A stretch of 64,000 nt of DNA from Enterobacteriaceae bacterium RIT714. Lineage in GTDB: Bacteria > Pseudomonadota > Gammaproteobacteria > Enterobacterales > Enterobacteriaceae. How positions within the stretch are numbered: position 1 is the stretch's first letter; each line of letters begins with the position of its first letter. Shown in pieces: positions 39,616 to 49,764 of this stretch. The position numbers and the translations under genes were made by a program. Under the pieces are notes generated by a model. It worked only from the letters and a program-made list of their open reading frames with translations, did no database searches and was not told where the DNA came from. Location: the NCBI GenBank assembly GCA_009668015.1, contig WJYB01000005.1:186001-250000 (forward strand), read 5' to 3'.

Positions 39616-40542
39616 ATGACTATCGCACTGGAGCTCGAGCAGCTTAAAAAAGTCTATCCGGGTGGCGTTCAGGCGCTGCGCGGGATCGATCTGAAAGTGG
39701 AAGCGGGAGATTTCTACGCGCTTCTGGGACCAAACGGTGCCGGAAAATCCACTACGATCGGCATTATCAGCTCACTGGTTAACAAATCCTCAGGTAAGGT
39801 GGCCGTCTTTGGCTATGACCTGGAAAAAGACGTGGTCAACGCCAAACGCCAGCTGGGACTTGTGCCGCAGGAGTTCAACTTCAACCCGTTCGAGACCGTG
39901 CAGCAGATTGTGGTGAATCAGGCGGGTTACTATGGGGTTGAGCGTAAAGATGCCATCACGCGCAGCGAAAAGTATCTGAAACAGCTCGATCTGTGGGAAA
40001 AACGCGATGAACGCGCGCGCATGCTATCCGGTGGGATGAAGCGCCGCCTGATGATCGCCCGAGCGCTGATGCATGAACCAAAACTGCTGATCCTCGATGA
40101 GCCAACGGCGGGCGTGGATATTGAGTTGCGCCGTTCGATGTGGGGTTTTTTAAAGGATCTGAATGATAAAGGCACCACCATCATTCTGACCACTCACTAC
40201 CTCGAAGAGGCGGAAATGTTGTGCCGCAATATCGGCATCATTCAGCGCGGCGAGCTGGTGGAAAACACCTCGATGAAAAATCTGCTCTCCAAACTCAAAT
40301 CCGAAACGTTCATTCTCGATCTGGCGGCTAAAAGCCCGCTGCCGAAGCTGGAAGGCTACCAGTATCGTCTGGTCGATACCTCGACGCTGGAAGTGGAAGT
40401 GCTGCGTGAGCAGGGGATTAACAGCGTGTTCTCGCAGCTGAGCGCGCAGGGTGTACAGGTGTTAAGTATGCGCAATAAAGCCAACCGACTGGAAGAACTG
40501 TTTGTCTCGCTGGTCCATGAAAAACAAGGAGAGCAGGCATGA
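39616..40542 (+). CDS. yadG: YadG, ABC-2 type exporter ATPase
   Basis: The 308-residue product is the nucleotide-binding subunit of an ABC-2 exporter with YadH; the substrate is not established. The Walker A GPNGAGKST (about 38-46), signature LSGGMKRR, Walker B LLILDEPTAGVD and the switch histidine in TTHYLEEAE are present. It overlaps yadH by 4 bases (ATGA), so both are made together. Confidence 0.94.
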   Translation: MTIALELEQLKKVYPGGVQALRGIDLKVEAGDFYALLGPNGAGKSTTIGIISSLVNKSSGKVAVFGYDLEKDVVNAKRQLGLVPQEFNFNPFETVQQIVVNQAGYYGVERKDAITRSEKYLKQLDLWEKRDERARMLSGGMKRRLMIARALMHEPKLLILDEPTAGVDIELRRSMWGFLKDLNDKGTTIILTTHYLEEAEMLCRNIGIIQRGELVENTSMKNLLSKLKSETFILDLAAKSPLPKLEGYQYRLVDTSTLEVEVLREQGINSVFSQLSAQGVQVLSMRNKANRLEELFVSLVHEKQGEQA

Positions 40543-41309
40543 TGCATCTTTATTGGGTGGCGCTTAAAAGTATCTGGGCCAAAGAGATCAACCGCTTTAT
40601 GCGCATCTGGATCCAAACCCTGGTGCCGCCAGTGATCACCATGACGCTGTATTTCATCATCTTCGGGAATCTGATTGGCTCCCGTATTGGCGAAATGCAT
40701 GGCTTTACCTATATGCAGTTTATCGTGCCGGGCCTGATCATGATGGCGGTGATCACCAACGCCTATGCCAACGTGGCATCGTCGTTTTTCAGCGCGAAGT
40801 TCCAGCGTAATATTGAAGAGCTGCTGGTGGCCCCGGTTCCCACGCACGTCATCATCGCCGGTTATGTGGGCGGCGGCGTAGCGCGCGGGCTGGCAGTAGG
40901 GATTCTGGTGACGGCTATTTCTCTGTTCTTTGTGCCTTTCCAGGTTCATTCGTGGGTGTTTGTGGCCGTCACGTTGCTGATGACGGCTATTCTGTTCTCA
41001 CTGGCGGGGCTGCTGAATGCGGTGTTTGCGACCACGTTTGATGACATCAGTCTGATTCCGACCTTTGTGTTGACGCCGTTAACTTATCTCGGTGGGGTAT
41101 TTTATTCGCTCACACTACTGCCGCCGTTCTGGCAGGCGTTATCTCACCTCAATCCGATTGTATATATGATCAGCGGCTTCCGTTTCGGTTTCCTCGGTAT
41201 TACTGATGTGCCACTATTCACGACCGTTGCCGTACTCGCGGTATTTATTATCGCGTTCTACATCCTGTGCTGGTATTTGATCCAGCGCGGCCGTGGACTG
41301 CGCAGCTAA
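40539..41309 (+). CDS. yadH: YadH, ABC-2 type exporter permease
   Basis: The 256-residue product equals E. coli YadH. It has six hydrophobic segments and the ABC-2 signature region near the C-terminus (YLGGVFYSLTLLPPFWQALSHLNP). It forms the membrane part of the YadGH exporter. A strong terminator follows. Confidence 0.94.
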   Translation: MMHLYWVALKSIWAKEINRFMRIWIQTLVPPVITMTLYFIIFGNLIGSRIGEMHGFTYMQFIVPGLIMMAVITNAYANVASSFFSAKFQRNIEELLVAPVPTHVIIAGYVGGGVARGLAVGILVTAISLFFVPFQVHSWVFVAVTLLMTAILFSLAGLLNAVFATTFDDISLIPTFVLTPLTYLGGVFYSLTLLPPFWQALSHLNPIVYMISGFRFGFLGITDVPLFTTVAVLAVFIIAFYILCWYLIQRGRGLRS

Positions 41310-41312
41310 TCG

Positions 41313-41346
41313 ACAGCCCGGTGGCCGCAAACCATCGGGCTGTTTT
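41313..41346 (+). terminator. Terminator after yadGH
   Basis: ACAGCCCG (41313-41320) pairs with CGGGCTGT (41336-41343); the stem is extended by one G-T wobble and TGG/CCA, and followed by TTTTCTGATTT. Confidence 0.85.
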
Positions 41347-41430
41347 CTGATTTCATCCTGATAAACTGGGTCAAACTTGTCGTTGCGGGTAAAATAATTT
41401 TTTCAGAAATGAACGATGGGAAGGGATCCC

Positions 41431-41745
41431 GTGAACGACATAGAAAAAAAGATGCTGGAACATGGCTTTACAGGCAAGGATCTGCGGATTTTTCGGCATT
41501 ACCTGCAAAAGGACTCCTTATTAACGCATTTAGTTTTATTGCATGAATTAAGGAAGCGGTTTTTAGTCATGCTAATGATGTCATTCATTGTTTTACTTTT
41601 TTGTCTTTTCCAGCAAGCTCATGATGGCGATGATTCGTGGCTTCCCTGCCTGTTAACCTTCGCTATTTATGCCTGTATTGCCTGGTTTATGACTCCAATG
41701 GGGCTGGCGTTTAAGGCATTTCGCTTTCTTAAAAAATACGCTTAA
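41431..41745 (+). CDS. Unrecognised small membrane protein
   Basis: I do not recognise this protein. From the GTG at 41431 it has 104 residues: a charged N-terminal part (1-43, with NDIEKKMLEHGFTGKD), two hydrophobic helices (about 44-60 and 71-87) joined by a short acidic loop (AHDGDD), and a basic tail (KAFRFLKKYA). GTG has AAGGGA at good spacing; an ATG 15 bases earlier (41416) lacks a ribosome binding site. It lies between a yadH terminator and yadI, where E. coli K-12 has no gene, in AT-rich sequence. Confidence 0.65.
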   Translation: MNDIEKKMLEHGFTGKDLRIFRHYLQKDSLLTHLVLLHELRKRFLVMLMMSFIVLLFCLFQQAHDGDDSWLPCLLTFAIYACIAWFMTPMGLAFKAFRFLKKYA

Positions 41746-42098
41746 CGACACGGGCTTATTCATTTTTAACGAGTCAGAATATTTTATGGAGTACATCAGA
41801 CTTTCTTTCGGGGATGTGTGACGATGATTTTTACTTCATCGCCGCATATATTATGACACTCGATAATAGCCGCTCTCTTTTTGAAGAGAAATCAGTCCTG
41901 ATTTCTCGTGATAATATTTTCCTTCATGTAATGAATCATCCCCATAATATCAGCCACTTTTTATCTTTGCCTGATACCGATAATATTTAGGAACCAGACG
42001 TGGGGTTTTTTCCTGGTGTCTTGTACGATTATTGACTCCAATCACCTTGCGGCAACCCTCACTCCGCTAAACTACTTTCCCCTTCAAGGAGAAAGACT
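41746..42098. other. AT-rich intergenic stretch before yadI
   Basis: These 353 bases hold no credible gene longer than a few codons. A 10-bp inverted repeat, GAGAAATCAG (41886-41895) with CTGATTTCTC (41898-41907), lies in the middle. AAGGAG at 42086-42091 is the yadI ribosome binding site. Up to about 42060 the sequence is clearly more AT-rich than the flanking genes. Confidence 0.6.
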
Positions 42099-42539
42099 AT
42101 GCTGGGTTGGGTGATTACCTGCCATGAAGACAATGCCCAGGCGATGATTGAGCGCCTGGAAAAGAAATTCGGTCCGCTACCCCAGTGCATGGCAGTCAAT
42201 TACTGGCATGAGCTGAGTACCAATATGCTGAGCCGAATGATGTGCGATGCGCTACATCAAACTGATACTGGCGAAGGGGTGATTTTTCTTACCGATATTT
42301 CAGGCGCCGCACCCTATCGCGTGGCGGCATTGCTGAGTCATAAGCACGATAACTGCGAAGTGATCTCCGGTATTAACTACCCGCTTATCGAAATGATGTA
42401 CCCGCTACGCGAGACGCTGACCAGCGCTGAATTCCGCGATACGCTGGTTGGGCAGGAGATCCCGGGGGTCAGTAGTCTGTGGCATCAGCAACAGAAAAAC
42501 CCGCCTTTTGTCCTGCTACACGACCTGTATAAGAATTAA
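42099..42539 (+). CDS. yadI: YadI, PTS EIIA-like protein of the mannose family
   Basis: The 146-residue product resembles the EIIA domain of mannose/fructose-type phosphotransferase systems. H9 in WVITCHEDN is at the place of the phosphorylated histidine, and VIFLTDISGAAPYRVAALL fits the family fold. No EIIB or membrane component is nearby, so it is an orphan EIIA whose partner is unknown. Confidence 0.9.
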   Translation: MLGWVITCHEDNAQAMIERLEKKFGPLPQCMAVNYWHELSTNMLSRMMCDALHQTDTGEGVIFLTDISGAAPYRVAALLSHKHDNCEVISGINYPLIEMMYPLRETLTSAEFRDTLVGQEIPGVSSLWHQQQKNPPFVLLHDLYKN

Positions 42540-42602
42540 ACGTTGGTATTGATCTGGCATTTGTTACAATGACACCTGTTTTTTCGTAGCGACACAGACC
42601 TC

Positions 42603-43850
42603 ATGCTCACGCGTACTATTTTCCTGCTTTTGCTGCTGATGTCCGGCGGCGTTTCAGCCAGTTTATTAAGCCAGCAAGGCTTACCCGCACAATACATGCA
42701 GACCACCGAAGATGCGGCGATTTGGGCGCAGGTGGGCAACAGTGTAGTTAACGTTGGCAATGTCCGGGCGGGTCAGATCCTTGCCGTAGTACCGACCGCT
42801 GCTGATTACTACGAATTCCGCTTCGGCTTTGGTACCGGCTTTATTGATAAGGAGCATCTGGAAAAAGTTCAGGGCAAACAGCGTGTTGAAGATAGTCTGG
42901 GCGATCTCAACAAGCCGCTGAGTAATCAAAATCTCATCACCTGGAAAGACACGCCGGTCTATAACGCACCCAACAGCGGCAGCGCCCCTTTTGGTACGCT
43001 GAGTAGTAACCTGCGCTATCCCATCCTTGGCAAGCTGAAAGACCGTCTGAATCAGACCTGGTTTCAAATCCGCCTGGGTAACCGTCTGGCATGGATCAGC
43101 AGTCTGGATGCGCAGGAAGATAGCGGCATTCCGGTCATCACTTACCACCATATTCTGCGCGATGAAGAAAATACCCGTTTCCGCCATACCTCCACCACGA
43201 CCAGCGTGCGCGCTTTCAGCAACCAGATGACCTGGCTGCGCGATCAGGGCTATACCACCCTGACCATGTATCAGCTCGAAGGTTACGTGCGTAATAAAAT
43301 GAATTTGCCCGCGCGCGCGGTGGTGATTACTTTTGATGATGGTCTGAAATCGGTCAGTCGTTATGCCTGGCCGATTCTGAAAGAGTATGGGTTTAAGGCG
43401 ACGGCGTTTATTATTTCCTCGCGTATTAAGGGGCATCCGCAGAAGTGGGACCCAAAATCACTTCAGTTTATGAGCGTGTCGGAAATAAAAGAAATTCAGG
43501 ATGTGTTTGATATTCAGTCGCACACTCATTTCCTGCACCGCGTCGATGCGAACAAGCATCCGATTTTATTAAGCCGCAGTCATCATGTGATCTTATTTGA
43601 TTTTCAGCGGTCGCGTCGGGCGCTGGCGCAATTTAATCCGCATGTGCTTTATCTCTCATACCCGTTTGGCGGCTATGATGATAAAGCGGTAAAAGCGGCG
43701 AATGATGCCGGTTTTCATCTGGCGGTGACAACCGTGAAAGGGAAGGTGAAGCCGGGAGATAATCCGTTCTTACTGAAGCGTCTTTACATCTTAAGAACGG
43801 ATTCGCTGGAGACGATGTCGCGGCTGATCAGTAATCAGCCGCAGGGATAG
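42603..43850 (+). CDS. yadE: YadE, polysaccharide deacetylase family protein
   Basis: The 415-residue product (E. coli 409) has a signal peptide ([19 protein letters not shown]), an SH3-like N-terminal part and a NodB-type deacetylase domain (about 235-370). TFDDG with the metal-binding aspartates and the SHTHFLH motif are visible. It probably removes acetyl groups from an envelope polysaccharide, but the substrate is unknown. It converges with panD, with only 3 bases between them. Confidence 0.92.
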   Translation: MLTRTIFLLLLLMSGGVSASLLSQQGLPAQYMQTTEDAAIWAQVGNSVVNVGNVRAGQILAVVPTAADYYEFRFGFGTGFIDKEHLEKVQGKQRVEDSLGDLNKPLSNQNLITWKDTPVYNAPNSGSAPFGTLSSNLRYPILGKLKDRLNQTWFQIRLGNRLAWISSLDAQEDSGIPVITYHHILRDEENTRFRHTSTTTSVRAFSNQMTWLRDQGYTTLTMYQLEGYVRNKMNLPARAVVITFDDGLKSVSRYAWPILKEYGFKATAFIISSRIKGHPQKWDPKSLQFMSVSEIKEIQDVFDIQSHTHFLHRVDANKHPILLSRSHHVILFDFQRSRRALAQFNPHVLYLSYPFGGYDDKAVKAANDAGFHLAVTTVKGKVKPGDNPFLLKRLYILRTDSLETMSRLISNQPQG

Positions 43851-43853
43851 CAA

Positions 43854-44234
43854 TCAGGCAACCTGAACCGGCACTGCTTTTGCAGTGCGTTTCATCTCGT
43901 TGTCGCCATCAAAATAGGCCACTTTTGGCTGCCAGCTGCGCGCCTGTTCATCCGGCATCGTTACGTAGGTGGCGATAATCAGGATATCACCCACGTCAGC
44001 GCAGTGTGCTGCTGCGCCATTTACCGAAATGATTTTAGATCCGCGCTCGCCCGCAATCGCATAGGTCGAGAAGCGTTTGCCGTTGGTGACGTTGTAAATA
44101 TCAATGGCTTCGTATTCAAGAATACCCGCCGCCTCAAGGAAATCCTGGTCAATCGCGCAGGAGCCTTCGTAATGCAGGTCTGCCTGCGTCACTTTGACGC
44201 GGTGAAGCTTACCTTGCAGCATTGTGCGAATCAT
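43854..44234 (-). CDS. panD: PanD, aspartate 1-decarboxylase proenzyme
   Basis: PanD makes beta-alanine from aspartate for pantothenate. Starting at [14 protein letters not shown] gives 126 residues, as in E. coli; upstream in-frame codons run into repeat copy E. The self-cleavage site G24-S25 (YEGSC) that forms the pyruvoyl group is present. It follows panC on the minus strand but is separated from it by the repeat. Confidence 0.96.
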   Translation of the reverse strand: MIRTMLQGKLHRVKVTQADLHYEGSCAIDQDFLEAAGILEYEAIDIYNVTNGKRFSTYAIAGERGSKIISVNGAAAHCADVGDILIIATYVTMPDEQARSWQPKVAYFDGDNEMKRTAKAVPVQVA

Positions 44235-44257
44235 AACGTTACCTTTACTCTTCATAC

Positions 44258-44292
44258 GTCCCCCGCCGTCGGGAGAGGGCAGGGGGAGGGGA
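44258..44292 (-). repeat. Dispersed CCCTCTCC palindrome, copy E (degenerate)
   Basis: Read on the minus strand it gives CCCCTCCCCCTGCCCTCTCC and then CGACGGCGGGGG, so the left part fits the family but the right arm has decayed. It lies between panC and panD. Confidence 0.6.
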
Positions 44293-44347
44293 AACATTCC
44301 CCTGGTAAATATCAGCGCAGTATTGCCCGATTTTTAATCGCTGTCTA

Positions 44348-45199
44348 CTACGCCAGCTCAACCACTTTGTTGTCAATCAGCCGCGCCTGACCGAGCCAGG
44401 CGGCAACCAGAATGACGGCGCGTTTGCTGGTGGCAGAAAGTTCCAGCAAGGTGTCCGCATCGCGAATTTGGATGTCGTCAGCGCGCAGGCCTTTATCGTT
44501 CAGCTCTTGCTCTGCAAGGGCAATGATCTCTTCTGCACTCAGCTCATGCGCCAGTAACTCTTCCGCCATTGTGTTCATGACCTTACTTAATTCTGGCGCA
44601 ATTTTACGCTGCTCGGCAGTCAGATAACCGTTGCGTGAACTGAGTGCCAGCCCATCTTTGGCACGCACAATCGGCACGCCAACAATCTCGATGTCATAAC
44701 CCATATCAGCAACCATCTTGCGGATCAGCGCCAGCTGCTGGAAATCTTTCTCACCAAAGCAGGCGACATCCGGCTGTACCAGGTTAAACAGTTTGCTGAC
44801 AATCGTTGAAACGCCGCGGAAATGCCCCGGCCGGCTGGCCCCTTCGAGCATCGTTGAAATACCCGGAACATCGACAAAGGTCGCGCCTTCCGTGCCTTGC
44901 GGATAAATATCAGCAGGGGCAGGGGAGAAGACGAAATCAACGTGACGCTTATTGAGCTTCTCGCAATCTTCCTGCAGCGTGCGCGGATAGCGCGCCAGAT
45001 CGTCTGCGCGGTCGAACTGCATTGGATTAACGAATATGGAGACCACCACCACATCGGCGCGGGCTCTCGCTTCATCAACCAGTTTCATATGACCATCATG
45101 CAGATTGCCCATGGTCGGAACCAGTGCGATACGTTTACCTTCCTGACGCAGGCGACGAATGTGCTGACGTAGCAAGGGCAGGGTTTCAATGATTAGCAC
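44348..45199 (-). CDS. panC: PanC, pantothenate synthetase
   Basis: PanC joins pantoate and beta-alanine with ATP to give pantothenate. The 283-residue product equals E. coli. The HIGH-type motif [11 protein letters not shown] (about 30-40) and the KMSKS-like [10 protein letters not shown] segment are present. It follows panB by 11 bases. Confidence 0.97.
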   Translation of the reverse strand: MLIIETLPLLRQHIRRLRQEGKRIALVPTMGNLHDGHMKLVDEARARADVVVVSIFVNPMQFDRADDLARYPRTLQEDCEKLNKRHVDFVFSPAPADIYPQGTEGATFVDVPGISTMLEGASRPGHFRGVSTIVSKLFNLVQPDVACFGEKDFQQLALIRKMVADMGYDIEIVGVPIVRAKDGLALSSRNGYLTAEQRKIAPELSKVMNTMAEELLAHELSAEEIIALAEQELNDKGLRADDIQIRDADTLLELSATSKRAVILVAAWLGQARLIDNKVVELA

Positions 45200-45210
45200 A
45201 ACAAGACTCC

Positions 45211-46002
45211 TTAATGGAAACTGTGTTCTTCACCCGGGTAGACACCGGATTCAACGTCGGCAATATACTGCCTGACCGCTGCGCGCATGTCGCCGGCATC
45301 GCTCAGGAAATTTTTCGCGAATTTAGGAATGTGGCCACCGGTAATCCCAAACGCATCATGCATCACCAGAATTTGCCCATCGGTGACGTTACCCGCGCCA
45401 ATGCCGATAACAGGAATCGAGAGGGCATCAGTGACGCGTTTTGCCAGTTCAACGGGAACGCATTCCAGAACCAGCAGCTGTGCGCCTGACGCTTCAAGCG
45501 CCAGCGCATCGTCAAGCAGAGTCTGCCCCGCATCGCCGCGACCCTGCACCTTATAGCCGCCAAAGATATTGACGGACTGCGGTGTTAATCCCAGATGACC
45601 ACAGACGGGGACCGCGCGCTCGGTGAGCATTTTTACGGTGTCAGCCAGCCAGACTCCACCCTCAATTTTGACCATATTCGCCCCGGCACGCATCACGGTT
45701 GCAGCGTTCTCGAACGCCTGTTCTGGCGTGGCGTAAGCCATGAAGGGAAGGTCTGAAAGCAGCAGGCAGTGCGGCGCCCCGCGACGAACGGCACGGGTAT
45801 GGTAAGCAATATCGTCCACGGTTACTGGCAGAGTGGAATCATGTCCTTGAACCGTCATCCCTAACGAGTCGCCAACCAGCATGACGTTAATCCCTTCTTC
45901 CGCAAACAGTTTTGCGAAGCTGTAATCATAGGCCGTGATCGTGGCGAAGCGTCTCTTTTCCTGTTTGCATTTCTGCAGCAAGGAGATGGTGGTTGGTTTC
46001 AT
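45211..46002 (-). CDS. panB: PanB, ketopantoate hydroxymethyltransferase
   Basis: PanB adds a hydroxymethyl group from methylene-tetrahydrofolate to alpha-ketoisovalerate, the first committed step to pantothenate. Starting at [14 protein letters not shown] gives 263 residues, close to the 264 of E. coli. The [15 protein letters not shown] and [19 protein letters not shown] segments are typical. It is the first gene of panB-panC. In E. coli K-12 the yad fimbrial operon lies upstream; here folK follows after 121 bases. Confidence 0.96.
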   Translation of the reverse strand: MKPTTISLLQKCKQEKRRFATITAYDYSFAKLFAEEGINVMLVGDSLGMTVQGHDSTLPVTVDDIAYHTRAVRRGAPHCLLLSDLPFMAYATPEQAFENAATVMRAGANMVKIEGGVWLADTVKMLTERAVPVCGHLGLTPQSVNIFGGYKVQGRGDAGQTLLDDALALEASGAQLLVLECVPVELAKRVTDALSIPVIGIGAGNVTDGQILVMHDAFGITGGHIPKFAKNFLSDAGDMRAAVRQYIADVESGVYPGEEHSFH

Positions 46003-46123
46003 AATGTTTCCTGATAGCCCAAAACGAATATTTGCGCATTCTAACAGTAACATTCGGGGGAACAATGATTTTAGGCAACCGATTCACACCAAATATTTCG
46101 TGTGGATCGGCAAAAAAGCAGGG

Positions 46124-46603
46124 TTACCAGAGGGCGGGTTTGGCGGCGTTGAGCTGTTGCAGAACAGCCTGCAAAGATTCGCCATTCGGGAAGGTCAGCG
46201 TCGGGGCGACTTCCAACAGCGGCCACAGCATAAAACCGCGGTTCTTCATGTCGTAATGCGGTACCGTCAGGCGTTCAGTCTGAATGATGCGGTCGCCAAA
46301 CAGCATAATATCCAGATCCAGCGTACGAGGGCCCCAGCGCTCTGCTTTGCGCACGCGACCTTGCTGAAGCTCAATACGCTGGGTGTTATCCAGCAGCGCT
46401 TCGGGCTCAAGCGCTGTTTCCAGCACCACGGCAGCATTCAGATAATCTGGCTGATCCTGTGGGCCAAGCGGAGGCGTACGGTAAAACGCAGAAACCGCCA
46501 CCAGGCGGCTCTGTGGGATATCGCTTAACGCTTGTACGGCAGCGTTAACCTGCTCCAGCGGAGAGGCCAGATTGCTGCCGATGGCGATGTAAGCGAGGGT
46601 CAT
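46124..46603 (-). CDS. folK: FolK, hydroxymethyl-dihydropterin pyrophosphokinase
   Basis: FolK transfers pyrophosphate from ATP to 6-hydroxymethyl-7,8-dihydropterin in folate synthesis. The 159-residue product equals E. coli. The signature [13 protein letters not shown] (about 89-101) contains the two magnesium-binding aspartates. Its ATG overlaps the pcnB stop (ATGA). Confidence 0.96.
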   Translation of the reverse strand: MTLAYIAIGSNLASPLEQVNAAVQALSDIPQSRLVAVSAFYRTPPLGPQDQPDYLNAAVVLETALEPEALLDNTQRIELQQGRVRKAERWGPRTLDLDIMLFGDRIIQTERLTVPHYDMKNRGFMLWPLLEVAPTLTFPNGESLQAVLQQLNAAKPALW

Positions 46604-47997
46604 GCGCTGCCTTCGCGGCGCGGGGCGCGCTTGCGTGGACGACGATGACGGCGACGCGGTTCTGGCTCATCGTCCAGATTAGTGAGCATGCCTTTCTGTT
46701 CTGGCGGTGCTGAAACCTGGAACTCTCCCCACCATTGCGTCAGGCTTTGCAGTTCCTTGTTATTTTCGATCTCAGCGCGTAGCGCCAGCAGATCGTAAGC
46801 CGCACGGAATTTAGGATGCTCCATCAGTTTCCACGCACGCTTGCCCTGACGGCGAGACATACGTAATTGCAGCTGCCAGATATCACGCACCAGCGTCGTG
46901 ATGCGCTTAGGGATCGCCAGCGTACGGCAGGCTTCGTCCAGCACGTCATTCGCGGCGAGCGCGAAGGCGTCGTAGTAAGCCAGACCGCTCTCCTGAGCAA
47001 TCTTCTGCGCGGTTTCGAGCAGGGGATACCAGAACATCGCTGCAAACAGGAACGCCGGGTTCACACGCATATCGTTATGAATGCGGGTATCGGTGTTTTT
47101 TAGCACCTGAGCGATGATGCGTTCCATCGGGCTATCACCGTTTTCGGTGAAGTAACGGACGATGGTCGGGAACAGCGGCTGGAACAGGCTGTTTTCACGC
47201 AGCAGCTTGTAGGTTTCGTATCCGTAACCGGCCTGCAGCAGTTTCAGCGACTCTTCGAACAGACGCGCCGGAGGCACATCGTTGATAAGCGTGGCCAGAC
47301 GAGGGATCGGCTCGGCGGTTTCAGGGCTGATCTGCATGTTCAGCTTGGCTGCAAAACGCACTGCGCGCAGCATGCGAACCGGATCTTCGCGGTAGCGGGT
47401 CTCAGGATTACCGATCAGGCGAATCACGCCCTCTTTCAGATCCTGTACGCCACCCACGAAATCACGCACCGTAAAATCAGCCACGCTGTAGTAGAGGCTG
47501 TTGATGGTGAAGTCACGTCGCTGGGCATCTTCTTCAATGGAGCCAAAGATATTGTCACGCAGCAGCATGCCATTTTGACCGCGCTGAGAAGTCGTGCGAT
47601 CCGTTGTGCTGCCTTCGTGATGACCACGGAAGGTCGCCACTTCAATAATTTCTGGCCCAAACATGACGTGGGCAAGACGAAAACGGCGGCCTACCAGACG
47701 ACAGTTGCGGAATAATTTACGCACCTGTTCAGGCGTGGCACTGGTCGTCACGTCAAAATCTTTTGGTTTTTTGCCGAGCAGTAAATCGCGAACGCCGCCG
47801 CCCACGAGATAGGCCTCATAGCCTGCTTTATTCAGACGATAGAGGACCTTGAGGGCATTTTCACTGATATCTTTGCGGGAAATAGTGTGCTGCTCACGCG
47901 GAATAACCGACATATGGGATTGAGCAATAGCGTCGTTCGCCATGCTCTCATCGCGGCTTAGCACCTTACGGCAAAAATTAGCGACTCGAGTAAAAAT
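46600..47997 (-). CDS. pcnB: PcnB, poly(A) polymerase I (ATT start)
   Basis: PcnB adds poly(A) tails to RNA 3' ends, marking them for decay, and controls ColE1-type plasmid copy number. The frame with ATG/GTG/TTG starts at 47964, but the family sequence continues upstream as [10 protein letters not shown] to an ATT codon at 47997, with GAGGTG four bases before it. This gives 465 residues, exactly the E. coli length; E. coli pcnB is a known case of AUU initiation. Nucleotidyltransferase motif with D80 and D82 (KDFDV). The C-terminus is Arg-rich. Confidence 0.93.
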   Translation of the reverse strand: MFTRVANFCRKVLSRDESMANDAIAQSHMSVIPREQHTISRKDISENALKVLYRLNKAGYEAYLVGGGVRDLLLGKKPKDFDVTTSATPEQVRKLFRNCRLVGRRFRLAHVMFGPEIIEVATFRGHHEGSTTDRTTSQRGQNGMLLRDNIFGSIEEDAQRRDFTINSLYYSVADFTVRDFVGGVQDLKEGVIRLIGNPETRYREDPVRMLRAVRFAAKLNMQISPETAEPIPRLATLINDVPPARLFEESLKLLQAGYGYETYKLLRENSLFQPLFPTIVRYFTENGDSPMERIIAQVLKNTDTRIHNDMRVNPAFLFAAMFWYPLLETAQKIAQESGLAYYDAFALAANDVLDEACRTLAIPKRITTLVRDIWQLQLRMSRRQGKRAWKLMEHPKFRAAYDLLALRAEIENNKELQSLTQWWGEFQVSAPPEQKGMLTNLDDEPEPRRRHRRPRKRAPRREGSA

Positions 47998-48171
47998 AGT
48001 ACACCTCAGTAGTGTGTTTCATTTATAGGACAAAAAATGACACGTCATCCATCATGCTGCCTGTGCGTTGACTGCCTGCGTTCATACGGTCGTTTACAAA
48101 AGTAAATTCCCGGTGATTCACTCAGTTGCCACCTTGATCCAGCACGGATGCTTCGTGTAAAAAGCGGCTAA

Positions 48172-49062
48172 TCATAGCTCAGCGAGACGCATTTGAGAAT
48201 GCTGGATTTTCGGCACCGCTGCGAGCACCCAATGATCGACGGCTTTTTTCAGCAATTCATCGGTGCGTAAATCCTGCCATTCGTGCGTGACATTCTGATT
48301 TAAAAATCGCAGTGCCTCGATCAACACCGGGCGCGGATCGCTATTCGGTAACGTCGGCGCGTGGTTCTGTTTTGAAAGTTTATTCCCTTGTTCATTCAAC
48401 GCCAGCGGCAGATGAATATAATCGGGTACATTCCAGCCAAATTGTTGGTATAGCGAGATTTGCCTCACCGTGGGTTCAATCAGATCCGCACCGCGTACAA
48501 TTTCCGTCACGCCCTGGAAATGGTCATCGACGACGACGGCCAGGTTATAGGCAAATAAACCGTCCCGGCGATGGATAATAAAATCTTCACCCGCCAGTCG
48601 TTCATCAGCCTGAATGGTGCCAAGCAGCAGATCGTCAAAATGGGTGACAGGATGATGCTGCAGCAGACGTAGCGCTGCATTTTCTGGCCCGTTATTCAGG
48701 CTGCGGCAATGACCGTCGTAAACGCCGCCTGCGCTCTGAATCCGCGCCCGGGTGCAGGTGCAATAATAAGAAAGCCCTTGTTCGTGCAACCACGCCAGTC
48801 GTTCGCGGTAAGCGTCATGCCGCTGCGATTGCCAGAGAACGTCACCGTCCCAGTGGAGGCCGTAATGTTCCAGCTGGCGCAGAATGGTATCTGCAGCACC
48901 GGGAACTTCACGCGGAGGATCAATATCTTCGATACGCACACGCCAGATGCCCTGTTGAGAGCGCGCTTGCAAATAGCTGCCGAGAGCGGCAATCAGCGAA
49001 CCAAAGTGCAATTCACCGGAGGGAGATGGCGCAAAGCGCCCGATATAGTCTGATTGAGGCAT
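48172..49062 (-). CDS. gluQ: GluQ, glutamyl-Q tRNA(Asp) synthetase
   Basis: GluQ is a truncated glutamyl-tRNA synthetase without the anticodon-binding part; it attaches glutamate to queuosine in tRNA(Asp). The product has 296 residues from [16 protein letters not shown] (a longer frame would run into dksA). Class I marks are SGELHFGSL (HIGH-like) and KLSKQNH (KMSKS-like). A zinc site is formed by CTCTRAR and YDGHC. It follows dksA with a terminator between them. Confidence 0.94.
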   Translation of the reverse strand: MPQSDYIGRFAPSPSGELHFGSLIAALGSYLQARSQQGIWRVRIEDIDPPREVPGAADTILRQLEHYGLHWDGDVLWQSQRHDAYRERLAWLHEQGLSYYCTCTRARIQSAGGVYDGHCRSLNNGPENAALRLLQHHPVTHFDDLLLGTIQADERLAGEDFIIHRRDGLFAYNLAVVVDDHFQGVTEIVRGADLIEPTVRQISLYQQFGWNVPDYIHLPLALNEQGNKLSKQNHAPTLPNSDPRPVLIEALRFLNQNVTHEWQDLRTDELLKKAVDHWVLAAVPKIQHSQMRLAEL

Positions 49063-49084
49063 ATTCACGGCAGACAAAAGTAAC

Positions 49085-49107
49085 AAGGCGGGAGAAACTC
49101 CCGCCTT
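49085..49107 (-). terminator. Terminator between dksA and gluQ
   Basis: AAGGCGGGAG (49085-49094) pairs with CTCCCGCCTT (49098-49107). In the minus-strand direction it is followed by GTTACTTTTG, a weak T-run, so some read-through into gluQ is likely. E. coli has a terminator at the same place. Confidence 0.75.
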
Positions 49108-49132
49108 TGTGATCGTTATGACAGGGCTGGAA

Positions 49133-49588
49133 TTAACCCGCCATCTGTTTTTCGCGGATTTCAGCCAGCGTTTTACAGTCGATGCACAGATCGGCAGTCG
49201 GACGCGCTTCCAGGCGACGGATACCAATTTCCACTCCGCAGGATTCGCAGTAGCCGAAATCTTCGTCCTCAACCTTCTTCAGCGTTTTCTCAATCTTTTT
49301 GATGAGTTTGCGCTCGCGGTCACGGTTACGCAATTCGAGGCTGAATTCTTCTTCCTGAGCGGCACGGTCTACCGGGTCCGGGAAGTTGGCTGCTTCGTCC
49401 TGCATATGTGTAACGGTGCGATCGACTTCATCCCTAAGTTGATTACGCCATGCTTCAAGAATACGCTTGAAGTGAGACAGCTGGGCTTCGTTCATATACT
49501 CTTCGCCCGGCTTCTCCTGGTATGGCTCCACCCCAGCGATGGCGAGAATACTCAGGGACGATGTTTTACGGTTTTGCCCTTCTTGCAT
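49133..49588 (-). CDS. dksA: DksA, RNA polymerase-binding transcription factor
   Basis: DksA binds in the secondary channel of RNA polymerase and acts with ppGpp in the stringent response. The 151-residue product equals E. coli, from [10 protein letters not shown]. The coiled-coil tip has D71 and D74 ([10 protein letters not shown]), and the zinc finger uses C114, C117, C135 and C138. Confidence 0.98.
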   Translation of the reverse strand: MQEGQNRKTSSLSILAIAGVEPYQEKPGEEYMNEAQLSHFKRILEAWRNQLRDEVDRTVTHMQDEAANFPDPVDRAAQEEEFSLELRNRDRERKLIKKIEKTLKKVEDEDFGYCESCGVEIGIRRLEARPTADLCIDCKTLAEIREKQMAG

Positions 49589-49764
49589 GTTGCTTCTCCT
49601 TAACACGCACTATCGATCCCCGTGTGTGGGGGAAAAATCAGGTCGCTATAAATAGCAGATGCTTTTCCGTAAGGCAATTATCTATACGTAACACTTGACA
49701 AGCCTGTGAGGAAAAGCGTATTTGCGCACGCGGCCCGAATACCAAATCGTCAATGTCTAACCCC

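Noticed and set aside
41786-41821. An 11-codon frame (MEYIRLSFGDV) after the small membrane protein
   Set aside because: Too short, and no convincing ribosome binding site or conservation evidence.
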